64,000 bases of DNA from Burkholderia sp. Nafp2/4-1b (GTDB lineage: Bacteria > Pseudomonadota > Gammaproteobacteria > Burkholderiales > Burkholderiaceae), in contig NZ_ML058602.1 in the NCBI RefSeq assembly GCF_003635165.1, forward strand, positions 124,001 to 188,000. The letters run 5' to 3'. Both the position numbers and the translations under genes were made by a program. The notes under the pieces were generated by a model. It saw only the letters and a program-made list of their open reading frames with translations, did no database searches and had not been told where the DNA came from. Below, piece by piece: positions 20,054 through 30,041 of this stretch (positions within the stretch are counted from its first letter, which is position 1; each line of letters begins with the position of its first letter).

Positions 20054-20094
20054 TCCACTCCGCAGTCACGCGCCCGCAAGCGTGCGCACTGGAT

Positions 20095-20159
20095 GATACA
20101 AATGAAAAAGCCCGCACAAGGCGGGCTTTTTCATTTTCTGGCGGAGCGGACGGGACTCG
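20095..20159. repeat. 65-bp direct repeat, copy 2 (in the intact tRNA-Asp locus)
   Basis: This copy includes the true 3' end of tRNA-Asp (20139-20159) and its terminator hairpin at about 20107-20129, which on the minus strand ends in TTTTT and should close the tRNA-Val/tRNA-Asp transcript. Confidence 0.9.
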
Positions 20160-20215
20160 AACCCGCGACCCCCGGCGTGACAGGCCGGTATTCTAACCGA
20201 CTGAACTACCGCTCC
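20139..20215 (-). tRNA. tRNA-Asp (anticodon GTC)
   Basis: On the minus strand the gene starts GGAGCGGTAGTTCAGTCGG and ends with the acceptor CCGCTCC, discriminator G and an encoded CCA; 77 nt in total. The anticodon loop reads CTGTCAC, giving GUC for Asp. T-loop GGTTCGAGTC is intact. It lies 23 bp downstream of tRNA-Val and is followed by a terminator. Confidence 0.97.
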
Positions 20216-20238
20216 TTGGTCCGGCTGAATCGTGAAAC

Positions 20239-20314
20239 TGGTGGGTGCTGAGGGGTTCGAACCCCCGACCTACGCCTTGTAAGGGCGCCGCTCTACCAGC
20301 TGAGCTAAGCACCC
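20239..20314 (-). tRNA. tRNA-Val (anticodon TAC)
   Basis: The 76-nt minus-strand gene starts GGGTGCTTAGCTCAGCTGG and ends GCACCCACCA. The anticodon loop CTTACAA gives UAC for Val. D- and T-loops are canonical (GGTTCGAACCC). It is the first gene of a Val-Asp tRNA pair placed between lon and ppiD. Confidence 0.97.
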
Positions 20315-20465
20315 GTTTCCGATTCATTCTGGCTGCGATCTGCGTTTCGGCATCAACAACCAGCGAGCCTGCGAGTTTAATTCATCCCCGATCATTTTGC
20401 CAAGCCCGCGCATGAATTTTTTTCGATGCGCGTACTCGCGCACCCGTTTCCGGCGCGCATAAAAA

Positions 20466-20488
20466 ACCCGCGGACTCGCCGCGGGTTT
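20466..20488 (-). terminator. lon: Terminator of lon
   Basis: The stem AACCCGCGG/CCGCGGGTT with a 5-nt loop ends in TTTTTT on the minus strand, 34 bp beyond the lon stop codon. Confidence 0.85.
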
Positions 20489-20521
20489 CGTGAACCACCG
20501 TCAGCGACGGCGTTCAGGTTC

Positions 20522-22945
20522 TCAGTGCTTGACGACTTCCGTCGAGCCGGCATCCTTCGCCGCATCACCGACCGGTGCCGCAGCCTTCGCCTCTTCTTCC
20601 GGTGGCAGCGGGGTCGGCGTACGTTCGAGCGCCAGTTCGAGCACCTTGTCGATCCAGCGGACCGGCACGATCTCGATCGCGTTCTTCACGTTGTCCGGAA
20701 TGTCCGCGAGATCCTTCACGTTCTCTTCCGGGATCAGCACGAGCTTGATGCCGCCGCGGTGCGCCGCCAGCAACTTTTCCTTCAGCCCGCCGATCGGCAG
20801 CACTTCGCCACGCAGCGTGATCTCGCCCGTCATCGCGACATCGGCACGCACGGGAATGCCCGTCAGCACCGACACCAGCGCGGTCGTCATCGCACCGCCG
20901 GCGGACGGACCGTCCTTCGGCGTCGCGCCTTCCGGCACGTGGATGTGGATGTCCTGCTTCTCGAACGCTTCGTCCTTGATACCGAGACGTCGCGAACGCG
21001 AGCGCACGACCGAACGTGCAGCCTCGACCGACTCCTTCATCACGTCGCCGAGCGAACCCGTGCGGATCACGTTGCCCTTGCCCGGCATCACCGCGGCTTC
21101 GATCGTCAGCAGGTCGCCGCCGACTTCCGTCCACGCGAGGCCCGTCACCTGACCGACCTGGTTTTCCTTCGCCGCGAGGCCGAAGTCGTACTTGCGCACG
21201 CCGAGGAACGTATCGAGGTTCTCGCCATCGACCTTGATCGCGCCCGATGCCTTCTTCAGCAGCAGCATCTTCACGACCTTGCGGCAGATCTTCGACACTT
21301 CCCGCTCGAGCGAACGCACACCGGCTTCGCGCGTGTAGTAGCGGATGATGTCGCGGATCGCCTGTTCGGTGACGTCGATCTCGCCGTCCTTCAGACCGTT
21401 GTTCTTCTTCTGCTTCGGCAGCAGGTAACGCTGCGCGATGCTGACCTTCTCGTCTTCCGTGTAGCCCGACAGACGAATCACTTCCATCCGGTCGAGCAGC
21501 GGCGGCGGGATGTTCAGCGAGTTCGACGTCGCGACGAACATCACGTCCGACAGGTCGAAGTCGACCTCGATGTAGTGGTCGGCGAACGTGTGGTTCTGTT
21601 CCGGATCGAGCACTTCGAGCAGCGCCGACGACGGATCGCCGCGGAAATCCATCCCCATCTTGTCGACTTCGTCGAGCAGGAAGAGCGGATTGCGCACGCC
21701 GACCTTCGCGAGGCTCTGCAGGATCTTGCCCGGCATCGAACCGATGTACGTACGGCGGTGACCCCGGATCTCGGCTTCGTCACGCACGCCGCCGAGCGCC
21801 ATCCGGACGAACTTGCGGTTCGTCGCACGGGCGATCGACTGGCCGAGCGAGGTCTTGCCGACGCCCGGAGGTCCGACGAGGCACAGGATCGGCGCCTTCA
21901 CCTTGTCCACGCGCTGTTGCACCGCGAGATACTCGAGAATGCGTTCCTTCACCTTCTCGAGGCCGAAGTGATCCTCGTCGAGCACCTGCTCGGCGTTTGA
22001 CAGATCGTTGTTGACCTTGCTCTTCTTGCGCCACGGCAGGCCGATCAGCGTGTCGATGTAGTTGCGCACGACGGTCGCTTCAGCCGACATCGGCGACATC
22101 AGCTTCAGCTTCTTGAGCTCGGCGTCGGCCTTCTTCTTCGCTTCCTTCGGCATGCGCGCGGCGTTGATGCGCTTCTCGAGTTCCTCGAGATCCGCACCCT
22201 CTTCGCCTTCACCCAGTTCCTTCTGGATCGCCTTGACCTGTTCGTTCAGGTAGTACTCGCGCTGGCTCTTTTCCATCTGGCGCTTCACGCGCCCGCGGAT
22301 GCGCTTTTCGACCTGCAGGATGTCGATCTCGGCTTCGAGCTGCGCGAGCAGGTGCTCGAGGCGCTCGATGACCGGGAACATCTCGAGGATATGCTGCTTC
22401 TGGTCGAGCTTCAGCGGCAGGCGCTCGGCGATCATGTCGGCGAGGCGACCGGCTTCATCGATGCCCGACAGCGACGTGAGGATCTCCGGCGGGATCTTCT
22501 TGTTCAGCTTCACGTACTGGTCGAACTGCGACACGATCGCGCGGCGCAGCGCTTCGGTCTCCGCGCTGTCGGCGTGATCCGGCTCGAGCGGCATCACTTC
22601 GCAGGAGAATTGCGTCTCCTGTTCCTCGATCGACAACGCCTTCGCGCGCTGCAAGCCCTCGACGAGCACCTTCACGGTGCCGTCCGGCAGCTTCAGCATC
22701 TGCAGAATGTTGGCGATACAGCCGACCTCGTACATGTCTTTTTCGGTCGGCTCGTCCTTGGCCGCGGTTTTCTGTGCGACGAGCATGATGTGCTTGCCGC
22801 CTTCCATCGCTGCTTCGAGGGCCTTGATCGATTTCGGCCGGCCCACGAAGAGCGGAATCACCATGTGCGGGAAAACGACGACGTCCCGCAGCGGCAGCAG
22901 CGGGAGCGTGATGCGTTCCGGCGGAAGAAGTTGGGTGCCTGACAT
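20522..22945 (-). CDS. lon: ATP-dependent protease La (Lon)
   Basis: The 807-residue protein is a complete LonA: N-terminal substrate domain with [20 protein letters not shown], a coiled-coil region around 185-260, AAA+ module with Walker [14 protein letters not shown] and Walker [12 protein letters not shown], and the C-terminal protease with catalytic Ser in DGPSAGGAM and Lys in [12 protein letters not shown]. It degrades misfolded and selected regulatory proteins in the cytoplasm. It lies downstream of clpX on the same strand, with 197 bp between them that may hold its own promoter. The C-terminal tail ([20 protein letters not shown]) is longer than in E. coli Lon. Confidence 0.98.
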   Translation of the reverse strand: MSGTQLLPPERITLPLLPLRDVVVFPHMVIPLFVGRPKSIKALEAAMEGGKHIMLVAQKTAAKDEPTEKDMYEVGCIANILQMLKLPDGTVKVLVEGLQRAKALSIEEQETQFSCEVMPLEPDHADSAETEALRRAIVSQFDQYVKLNKKIPPEILTSLSGIDEAGRLADMIAERLPLKLDQKQHILEMFPVIERLEHLLAQLEAEIDILQVEKRIRGRVKRQMEKSQREYYLNEQVKAIQKELGEGEEGADLEELEKRINAARMPKEAKKKADAELKKLKLMSPMSAEATVVRNYIDTLIGLPWRKKSKVNNDLSNAEQVLDEDHFGLEKVKERILEYLAVQQRVDKVKAPILCLVGPPGVGKTSLGQSIARATNRKFVRMALGGVRDEAEIRGHRRTYIGSMPGKILQSLAKVGVRNPLFLLDEVDKMGMDFRGDPSSALLEVLDPEQNHTFADHYIEVDFDLSDVMFVATSNSLNIPPPLLDRMEVIRLSGYTEDEKVSIAQRYLLPKQKKNNGLKDGEIDVTEQAIRDIIRYYTREAGVRSLEREVSKICRKVVKMLLLKKASGAIKVDGENLDTFLGVRKYDFGLAAKENQVGQVTGLAWTEVGGDLLTIEAAVMPGKGNVIRTGSLGDVMKESVEAARSVVRSRSRRLGIKDEAFEKQDIHIHVPEGATPKDGPSAGGAMTTALVSVLTGIPVRADVAMTGEITLRGEVLPIGGLKEKLLAAHRGGIKLVLIPEENVKDLADIPDNVKNAIEIVPVRWIDKVLELALERTPTPLPPEEEAKAAAPVGDAAKDAGSTEVVKH

Positions 22946-23081
22946 TTCATTTCCCCATGAGTGGAATCAATTGTTCGGTAATTGAGGCCGCCACAACGAA
23001 TTGCAAGCCTTCAAGTGCGGGAAATATTCGGTAAGAAAGTAACCACCGCGTGTCGAGTCAGAGTTACCCACAAGATAAACG

Positions 23082-23118
23082 AAAAAAAGCCGCCCACGGA
23101 CTCATGAACGGCCTTTTT
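23082..23118 (-). terminator. Possible terminator between clpX and lon
   Basis: On the minus strand AAAAAGGCCG pairs with CGGCTTTTTTT (one bulged base, 16-nt loop) about 25-60 bp after the clpX stop. The T-run is good but the GC stem is short, so it may be an incomplete stop that separates clpX from lon expression. Confidence 0.4.
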
Positions 23119-23142
23119 CGCAGAACATCGTCGGCAAGCCGG

Positions 23143-24414
23143 TCAGTTCGAACCCGCCACCTTCGGCGTGTCCTCATAGATCAGCAGGGGCTTGCCGTCG
23201 CCATCGATGACGTTCTCGTCGATGATGACCTTGCTGACCCCTTTCATCGCCGGCAGCTCATACATCACGTCGAGCAATGCCTGTTCGATGATCGAACGCA
23301 AACCGCGCGCGCCGGTCTTGCGGCGGATCGCCTTGCGGGCGACTGCCTGCAACGCGCCCGGCCGGATTTCCAGCTCGACGCGTTCCATCGCGAACAGCTT
23401 GTGATACTGCTTGACGAGCGCATTCTTCGGCTCGACGAGGATCTTCATCAGTGCGGCTTCATCGAGCTTGCCGAGCGTCGCGACCACCGGCAGACGGCCG
23501 ATCAATTCGGGGATCAGACCGAATTTGATCAGGTCTTCCGGTTCGGTTTCGCGCAGCACTTCGCCCGCGTCGCGTTCCTGCTTGCTCTTGACCGTCGCGC
23601 CGAAGCCGATGCCCGTCTTTTCGGTACGATCGGTGATCACCTTCTCGAGGCCGTCGAACGCGCCGCCGCAGATGAACAGGATGTTGGTCGTGTCGACCTG
23701 GATGAAATCCTGGTTCGGGTGCTTGCGGCCGCCCTGCGGCGGCACCGACGCCATCGTGCCTTCGACGAGCTTCAGCAGCGCCTGCTGGACACCCTCGCCC
23801 GACACGTCGCGCGTGATCGACGGGTTGTCCGACTTGCGGCTGATCTTGTCGATTTCGTCGATGTAGACGATCCCGCGCTGGGCCTTGTCGACCTCGTAGT
23901 TGCAGTTCTGCAACAGCTTCTGGATGATGTTCTCCACGTCCTCGCCGACGTAGCCGGCTTCGGTCAGCGTCGTCGCATCGGCGATCACGAACGGCACGTT
24001 GAGCAACCGCGCGAGCGTCTGCGCGAGCAGCGTCTTGCCGGAGCCCGTCGGACCGATCAGCAGGATGTTGCTCTTCGACAGCTCGACGTCGTCCTTCTTG
24101 TCGAGATGCTTCAGGCGCTTGTAGTGGTTGTACACGGCGACCGCGAGGATCTTCTTCGCACGCTCCTGGCCGATCACGTATTGATCGAGGATGTCGCGAA
24201 TTTCCTGCGGGCTCGGCAGATCCGAGCGGGACAGGCTGGCCTCGACGCCGGCGGCAGCCGCCTCGTCGCGAATGATCTCGTTGCAGAGGTCGATGCATTC
24301 ATCGCAGATGAACACCGACGGGCCCGCGATGAGTTTTTTCACCTCATGCTGGCTCTTCCCGCAAAACGAGCAATACAACAGCTTCTCGCTGTTCGAACCT
24401 TTTTTGTCCGCCAT
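23143..24414 (-). CDS. clpX: ATP-dependent Clp protease ATP-binding subunit ClpX
   Basis: The 423-residue unfoldase has an N-terminal zinc domain with C4 pattern ([11 protein letters not shown] and [10 protein letters not shown]), AAA+ Walker [19 protein letters not shown], Walker [13 protein letters not shown], and the IGF loop (TGIGFGATV) that docks on ClpP. It recognises tagged substrates and feeds them into ClpP. The gene is 164 bp downstream of clpP on the same strand in the usual tig-clpP-clpX-lon order. Length and motifs are complete. Confidence 0.98.
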   Translation of the reverse strand: MADKKGSNSEKLLYCSFCGKSQHEVKKLIAGPSVFICDECIDLCNEIIRDEAAAAGVEASLSRSDLPSPQEIRDILDQYVIGQERAKKILAVAVYNHYKRLKHLDKKDDVELSKSNILLIGPTGSGKTLLAQTLARLLNVPFVIADATTLTEAGYVGEDVENIIQKLLQNCNYEVDKAQRGIVYIDEIDKISRKSDNPSITRDVSGEGVQQALLKLVEGTMASVPPQGGRKHPNQDFIQVDTTNILFICGGAFDGLEKVITDRTEKTGIGFGATVKSKQERDAGEVLRETEPEDLIKFGLIPELIGRLPVVATLGKLDEAALMKILVEPKNALVKQYHKLFAMERVELEIRPGALQAVARKAIRRKTGARGLRSIIEQALLDVMYELPAMKGVSKVIIDENVIDGDGKPLLIYEDTPKVAGSN

Positions 24415-24578
24415 GAATGTAGAGCCTCCGGACAGGTAGATGACATGATACGCCGATTGCTCCGGACGCCGCGCCTAGGGCGCGACCGGAGCCGGCTGGA
24501 TGCGCTTGCCGCAGATGCTCAGGGCACTCGGGACATTGCCGGGGCGCCGCGCGAATCGGGGCGGCACCCCACTTAAAC

Positions 24579-25232
24579 TCACGGGCGCTTCAGCAGCACC
24601 TGATCGATCAGCCCGTACGCCTTCGCGTCCTCGCTCGACATGAAGTTATCACGGTCGGTGTCGCGCGCGATGCGCTCGACGTCCTGGCCCGTATGCTGCG
24701 CGAGCAGGTTGTTCAACCGTTCCTTCAGGTAGAGGATTTCGCGCGCCTGGATCTCGATGTCCGATGCCTGGCCGCGTGCGCCGCCGAGCGGCTGGTGAAT
24801 CATCACGCGCGAGTTCGGCAGCGCGAAACGCTTGCCCTTCGCGCCCGACGCGAGCAGGAACGCGCCCATGCTGGCCGCGAGACCCATGCACAGCGTCGAC
24901 ACGTCCGGCTTGATGAACTGCATCGTGTCGTAGATCGCCATGCCGGCCGACACCGAGCCGCCCGGGCTGTTGATGTAGAGGCTGATGTCCTTGTCGGGAT
25001 TCTCGCTCTCGAGGAACAGCAGCTGCGCGACCACGAGGTTGGCGGTCTGGTCGTTCACTTCGCCGACCATGAACACAAGGCGCTCCTTCAGGAGACGCGA
25101 ATAGATATCGTACGAACGCTCGCCGCGGCCGCTCGTTTCGACGACGATCGGCACCAGCCCCAGCGCTTGCGCCTCGAAACCCTGCGGCGCGTTCGAAGCA
25201 AGCATGTCCAGCAATTCAGCGCGAGTGATCAT
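24579..25232 (-). CDS. clpP: ATP-dependent Clp protease proteolytic subunit ClpP
   Basis: This 217-residue serine peptidase carries the triad in [11 protein letters not shown] (Ser), [10 protein letters not shown] (His) and [14 protein letters not shown] (Asp). The N-terminal axial loop region [20 protein letters not shown] is normal. It forms the tetradecameric chamber that works with ClpX (and ClpA). It lies 140 bp after tig and before clpX, so probably part of one transcription unit with internal promoters. Confidence 0.98.
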
Positions 25233-25372
25233 TCAATGAACCTTGTTCGAATGGAAAATTGAACGGAGGGAAGCCGCCCGCTCAATCGCCATATTAATGG
25301 CAACCGTGCGCTTGACGTGAAAACGGCGTGCAGGCCGTCGCTCCGACAGCCGGCACGCCGCTAGAGCGACAC

Positions 25373-26719
25373 TTACGCTTGCGCCGATGCGCTCGCGAGT
25401 GCCTCGAAGCTCACTTCCTTGTCCGTCACCTTTGCCTTGCCCAGCACGAAGTCGACGACGTTGCTTTCAACGACGAACGCTTCCATCTCGGCGAGGCGCT
25501 GCTGGTTGGAATAATACCAGCGGACCACTTCCTTCGGGTCTTCGTAGCTCTTCGCGAACTCGTCGACTTCCGCGCGGATCTGTTCCGGCTTCGCTTCCAG
25601 GCCGTTCGCCTTCACGAGCTCGGCCAGCACGAGGCCCAGCTTCACGCGACGCTCTGCCTGCTCGGCGAACATCTCGGCCGGGATCGGTGCGTCCTTCGCG
25701 TTCGGCACGCCGCGCTGCGCCAGGTCCTGGCGAGCCATTTCGACGAGGCGTTGCTGGTCCTGCTCGATCAGTGCCTTCGGCACGTCGAGTTCGGAAATCT
25801 TCAGCAGCGCGTCCATCACCTGGTTCTTGACGATGGATTGCGTGCGACGCTTCGCTTCGCGCTCGAGGTTTTCCTTGATCTCGGCACGCATCTTCGTCAG
25901 GTCGCCGTCTTCGATGCCGAGCGACTTCGCGAATTCAGCGTCGATTTCCGGCAGGTGCGGCCATTCGATCTTCTTCATCGTGACCGTGAACTGTGCCGTT
26001 TTGCCTGCCACGTCCTTGCCGTGGTAGTCGTCCGGGAACTTGAGGTCGAACGTACGCTGTTCGCCGACCTTCAGGCCCAGCGCCGCGGTTTCGAATTCCG
26101 GCAGCATGCGGCCTTCGCCGAGCACGAACGGGAAGTCTTCGGCCGTGCCGCCCTGGAACGCGACGTCATCGATCTTGCCGACGAAGTCGACCGTCACGCG
26201 GTCGCCGTTCTTCGCTGCGGTGTCCGCACCGCCGTCGCCGTGCTCGCCGGCTTCGCCGCGCGCGTGGAAGTGCACGCGCTGCTTGCGCAGGATGTCCAGC
26301 GTGCGGTCGATTTCGGCGTCGCCGATCGTCGTCGTCGAGCGCTCGACTTCAGCCGTCGCCAGATCGCCGATCTTCACTTCCGGGTAGACCTCGAACGTCG
26401 CGTCGAACGCGTATGCATCTTCAACCTGCTCCTGCTTCGGCTCGAAGCTCGGCTGGCCAGCGACGCGCAGGTTTTCCGCGCGGCTGATCGTGAAGAATTC
26501 CTGGCCGATCTTGTCGCTCAGCACTTCCGCTTCGACCTGACCCGAGTACTGCTGGGCAACCATCTTGAGCGGCACCTTGCCCGGGCGGAAACCCGGCATG
26601 CGAACGTTCTTCGCGAGTTTCTGGATACGGGCGTCGATTTCCTTCTGCACGGTGTCTTTCGGCAGGGAAATCGTCACGCGGCGTTCAAGCTTGCCGAGGT
26701 TCTCAACAACGTTAGCCAT
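25373..26719 (-). CDS. tig: Trigger factor
   Basis: The 448-residue ribosome-bound chaperone has the N-terminal ribosome-docking domain with a signature like [12 protein letters not shown] (residues 44-55), an FKBP-type PPIase domain (about 165-250, [14 protein letters not shown] and [13 protein letters not shown]) and a helical C-terminal arm region. It meets nascent chains at the exit tunnel. As first gene of the tig-clpP-clpX-lon series it links folding with proteolysis. Upstream DNA holds a long leader with a tandem 14-bp repeat. Confidence 0.98.
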   Translation of the reverse strand: MANVVENLGKLERRVTISLPKDTVQKEIDARIQKLAKNVRMPGFRPGKVPLKMVAQQYSGQVEAEVLSDKIGQEFFTISRAENLRVAGQPSFEPKQEQVEDAYAFDATFEVYPEVKIGDLATAEVERSTTTIGDAEIDRTLDILRKQRVHFHARGEAGEHGDGGADTAAKNGDRVTVDFVGKIDDVAFQGGTAEDFPFVLGEGRMLPEFETAALGLKVGEQRTFDLKFPDDYHGKDVAGKTAQFTVTMKKIEWPHLPEIDAEFAKSLGIEDGDLTKMRAEIKENLEREAKRRTQSIVKNQVMDALLKISELDVPKALIEQDQQRLVEMARQDLAQRGVPNAKDAPIPAEMFAEQAERRVKLGLVLAELVKANGLEAKPEQIRAEVDEFAKSYEDPKEVVRWYYSNQQRLAEMEAFVVESNVVDFVLGKAKVTDKEVSFEALASASAQA

Positions 26720-27121
26720 GGCTTCAATCGTCCTAAAATTATTCGAGCGAATCGGGTTTTCCTTGCCGTGCCTGCCTGCGGCGTGAGGTGCGTCACATGA
26801 GGTGCGTCACATACCCACGCCGCGCCGGAGCGCCACGCCATCCCTGCACGCGCCGAATGGCTAGCGCAAGCGGCTCGGAGCACGGCTTTGGCCGGAAGAA
26901 TCGACTATTCTAGCAAACAATTTTCCTCACACCGCCAGATCGGCACGACAACCGTGCGTACCCGCCGTGACGCCTGCTCTCGTGCGCGGCCATCCGCCTT
27001 GGATCGCGGCTATGCCGAACCCCGTATCCACCGCCGGGCCGCCATCCTGTAAGCTCCGATTGAACGTGCGCCGCCACCGCGGCCCCATTTCGTCACACCA
27101 ATTACGCCTTCCGGAGACACC
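26720..27121. other. Divergent intergenic region tig / glycerate kinase
   Basis: The 402 bp contain no credible gene. On the tig side there is a TAGAAT on the minus strand at 26912-26907 (possible -10, no good -35) that would imply a leader near 180 nt. The tandem repeat at 26784-26811 lies inside that leader. Confidence 0.4.
26784..26811. repeat. Tandem duplication of a 14-bp unit upstream of tig
   Basis: TGAGGTGCGTCACA occurs twice head to tail with no mismatch, within the presumed tig 5' leader, 65-92 bp before the start codon. Confidence 0.85.
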
Positions 27122-28267
27122 ATGCCGCAACACCCGTCCGCGCCTGTCGTCGTCATCGCGCCCGATTCGTTCAAAGGCTCGCTTTCCGCCGAGCAGGTCG
27201 CGGACGCGATCGCCACCGGCATCCGCCGTGCCCGCCCCGACGCGGTCGTGCGCTGCTGCCCGATGGCCGACGGCGGCGAGGGCACGCTCGACGCGATGCT
27301 GGCCGGCGGCGGCACGCGGCGCACGCTGCAAGTGGCCGGCGCGTCGCTCGCCGGGCGCGACGCGGCGGTCGGCGTGATCGATGCGCGCACCGCGATCGTC
27401 GAGACGGCCGAAATCGTCGGGATCACCGACGCCGTCGGCATGAGCGTGCCGGTCGACGCACGCAGCACGCGCGGGATGGGCGAGGCGATCCGCGCGCTGC
27501 TCGACGAAGGCGTGCGGCGCTTCTTCGTCGCGCTCGGCGGCAGCAGCACCAACGATGCCGGCGCAGGGTTGCTCGCGGGCCTCGGCCTGCAATGCTTCGA
27601 CGCGGCCGGCCAGCCGGTCGAGCCGATCCCCGCGCGGCTCACCGACATCGCGCGCATCGACGCGTCGACGCTTGATCCGCGCCTGGCGGAAGCGGAATTC
27701 ATCGGCATGTCCGACGTCGACAACCCGCTGACCGGCGCGCATGGCGCGACCGCGGTGTTCGGCCCGCAAAAGGGCGTGACGCCCGAGCAGGTCGCGACGC
27801 TCGACGCCGCGCTCGGCCACTTCGCCGACCTGCTCGAAGCCGCGCTCGACCGCCGTGGCCGCGATTCGGCCGGCGCCGGCGCCGCGGGTGGGCTCGGGTT
27901 CGCGCTGCACATGCTCGGTGCGCAGTTCGAAGCCGGCGCCGAAGTCGTCGCCCGGCAGGTCGGGCTCGACGCGGCACTCGCGGGCGCCGACTGGCTGATC
28001 ACCGGTGAAGGCCGCTCCGACGTGCAGACGCTGCACGGCAAGGCGCCGTTCATCGCATGCCGCCACGCGCGCGCCGCCGGCGTGCCCGCGTCGCTGCTGT
28101 CGGGCGCGGTCGACCCGGCCGCGCTGCCGCGCCTGTCCGAACATTTTTCCGGCTGCTTCTCGCCGGCGCCGGGGCCGATCACGCTCGACGTCGCGATCCG
28201 CGATGCGGCGAATCTGCTCGCGAACGAAGCCGAACAGTTGACACTGCTGAAGTACGGCGCACACTGA
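27122..28267 (+). CDS. Glycerate kinase (GarK/GlxK family)
   Basis: The 381-residue protein shows the type I glycerate kinase signatures: VVIAPDSFKGSLSAEQVADA at the N-terminus, MADGGEGTLDAML near 48-60, GGSSTNDAGAGLLAGLG near 140 and GAAGGLGFALHMLGA near 255, with GEGRSDVQTLHGKAP near the end. It phosphorylates D-glycerate from the glyoxylate/tartronate-semialdehyde route, to 2-phosphoglycerate by analogy with E. coli GarK. A MarR-family gene follows 62 bp downstream. Glyoxylate from the purine cluster in this window could feed it (inference). Confidence 0.92.
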   Translation: MPQHPSAPVVVIAPDSFKGSLSAEQVADAIATGIRRARPDAVVRCCPMADGGEGTLDAMLAGGGTRRTLQVAGASLAGRDAAVGVIDARTAIVETAEIVGITDAVGMSVPVDARSTRGMGEAIRALLDEGVRRFFVALGGSSTNDAGAGLLAGLGLQCFDAAGQPVEPIPARLTDIARIDASTLDPRLAEAEFIGMSDVDNPLTGAHGATAVFGPQKGVTPEQVATLDAALGHFADLLEAALDRRGRDSAGAGAAGGLGFALHMLGAQFEAGAEVVARQVGLDAALAGADWLITGEGRSDVQTLHGKAPFIACRHARAAGVPASLLSGAVDPAALPRLSEHFSGCFSPAPGPITLDVAIRDAANLLANEAEQLTLLKYGAH

Positions 28268-28329
28268 CCGTTGACCCGAGCGCGCGATACAGGAACAATC
28301 GGGCCCGCCCTTTTTCTCCAGGATTCGAC

Positions 28330-28779
28330 ATGAAAGGCCGCCAAGCCGGGCTCGATCAGTTTCTGACCTATCGCCTCCATGCGCTCACGAAGCGATCCGA
28401 CCGCGGGATCGCCGACGTGTACCGGAACAAGCTGGACATCTCGCTGCCCGAGGCGCGCGTGATCGCCGCCGTCGGCGCGTTCGGGCCGTTTTCGATCATG
28501 GATCTCGCGCGCCACACGAACCTGGACAAGAGCCAGGCGAGCCGCGCGGCGGAAGCGCTACTGCGTCAGGGGCTGCTCGAGCGCAGCGCGAGCGAGGAGG
28601 ACGGCCGGATCGTGCTGATCGCGCTGACCACCGACGGCCGCTCGCTGCATCGCAAGATCGTGCCGATCATACGCAAGTGGAACGAAGGCTTGCTTGCATG
28701 CCTGTCCGACAGCGAGCGCCAGACGTTCGAGCGGCTGCTCGACAAGGTCGTCGCGAACGCGGTCGAACGCGACGAGTAA
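28330..28779 (+). CDS. MarR-family transcriptional regulator
   Basis: ATG at 28330 (MKGRQAGLDQFLTYRLHAL) gives 149 residues; the upstream open frame has no credible protein. The winged helix-turn-helix is visible: ISLPEARVIAAVGAFGP, FSIMDLARHTNLDKSQASRA (recognition helix) and the wing RSASEEDGRIVLIALTTDG. MarR proteins are dimeric DNA-binding regulators that sense small aromatic or oxidant ligands. It is co-directional with the glycerate kinase and divergent in function from panE, which is convergent with it. Its target is unknown. Confidence 0.88.
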   Translation: MKGRQAGLDQFLTYRLHALTKRSDRGIADVYRNKLDISLPEARVIAAVGAFGPFSIMDLARHTNLDKSQASRAAEALLRQGLLERSASEEDGRIVLIALTTDGRSLHRKIVPIIRKWNEGLLACLSDSERQTFERLLDKVVANAVERDE

Positions 28780-29033
28780 CGCGCGCGGAGCGCGGGATCC
28801 GTGCCGCGCCCGTGTTGCAACGGTGTGGGACCTGCGGGGACCTCGCCCGTGGGTCGTCGGCGATCCAGCGCTTCTCTTCTCTTATTCAGACGAATCCTGC
28901 AGGCAACGCGCGCCGCACCAACACATCCGCGCATGAGCGCTGCCAACCTCCGCTACAGGACGTGCCGAGGACGACCATTCATCGTGCGTCACCCTGCCCG
29001 GTGTGTCAGCCATCGCCGCCGCTCTCCCCTCCG

Positions 29034-30041
29034 CTATAACCCGCTGTTTGCCGCGCGCTGACGCAGCAATCCGAGCACCGCGTCGCAGTACGGCGTCGGC
29101 ACCCCGAGCTTGCGCCCCAGCTCCGGAAACACGCCAAGGATCGGTCCGATTTCGAGCGGCCGGCCGGCTTCGAAATCCTGCAGCATCGATGTCTTGAACG
29201 CGCCGAGCTTGCGCGTGACGGCGATCCGCTCCGGCCCGCTCATGCCCGTCTCGAGACCGAGCTTCGCACCGATATCGGCCGCCTCCTCCATCATCCGCAG
29301 CGCGAGATCCTGCGTGAACGGATCGTCGAGCAGCTGCTCGGCGGTCGACCCCGTCAGCGCGCTCAGCGGATTCATGTTCATGTTGCCCCACAGCTTCGCC
29401 CAGATCTCGGTGCGAATTTCCGATGTCGATTCGACGTCGAAGCCGCCCGCTGCGAGCGCCGCCGCGAACCGCGCGGCAGGCGCGGCGAGTCGCGCATCGG
29501 GCGCGCCGACGATCAGGCGATTGCCGCGGCCGCGGCGCACGATACCGGGCGCATCGGTGCTCGACGACAGATGCACGACGCAGCCGATCGCCTGCGCGGG
29601 CGGCAGCGCCGCCGACACCGTGCCGGCCGGGTCGACCGCGTCGAGCGGCACGCCGTCGAGCGGCCCCGCGAGCCCGTGCGTGAACCACCACGGCAGTCCG
29701 TTCATCGCGGCGACGATCACCGTGTCGGGCCCGACGAGCGGCGCGACGCGCGCGGCCAGCGCCGGCAGCGCCTGCGCCTTCAGCGCGATCACCACGTAGT
29801 CCTGCACGCCAAGCTCGGCTGCGTCGTCGCTCGCACGCACCGGGACCGACGACACGGCGCCTGCCTCATCGACCACGCGCACGCCGTGCGCATTCAGCGC
29901 GTCGAGCGTCGCACCGCGCGCGTAGGCGCTCACCGTCATCCCGGCCCGCGACAGCGCGGCCGCGAGCAATCCGCCGATCGCGCCGACGCCGACCACCGCC
30001 GCGCGCACCGACCCTGAATTCGTGTCGTTCATGATGGACAT
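29034..30041 (-). CDS. 2-dehydropantoate 2-reductase (PanE/ApbA family)
   Basis: The 335-residue protein has an N-terminal NADP-binding Rossmann motif VVGVGAIGGLLAAALSRAG and the C-terminal helical domain with the catalytic-Lys region EIWAKLWGNMNMNPLSALTG. Family members reduce ketopantoate to pantoate for coenzyme A synthesis, but many Burkholderia paralogues act on other 2-oxo acids, so I leave the symbol blank. ATG at 30041 (MSIMNDTNSG) and the in-frame ATG at 30032 are both possible. It faces the MarR gene with 254 bp between, where I see nothing coding. Confidence 0.87.
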   Translation of the reverse strand: MSIMNDTNSGSVRAAVVGVGAIGGLLAAALSRAGMTVSAYARGATLDALNAHGVRVVDEAGAVSSVPVRASDDAAELGVQDYVVIALKAQALPALAARVAPLVGPDTVIVAAMNGLPWWFTHGLAGPLDGVPLDAVDPAGTVSAALPPAQAIGCVVHLSSSTDAPGIVRRGRGNRLIVGAPDARLAAPAARFAAALAAGGFDVESTSEIRTEIWAKLWGNMNMNPLSALTGSTAEQLLDDPFTQDLALRMMEEAADIGAKLGLETGMSGPERIAVTRKLGAFKTSMLQDFEAGRPLEIGPILGVFPELGRKLGVPTPYCDAVLGLLRQRAANSGL

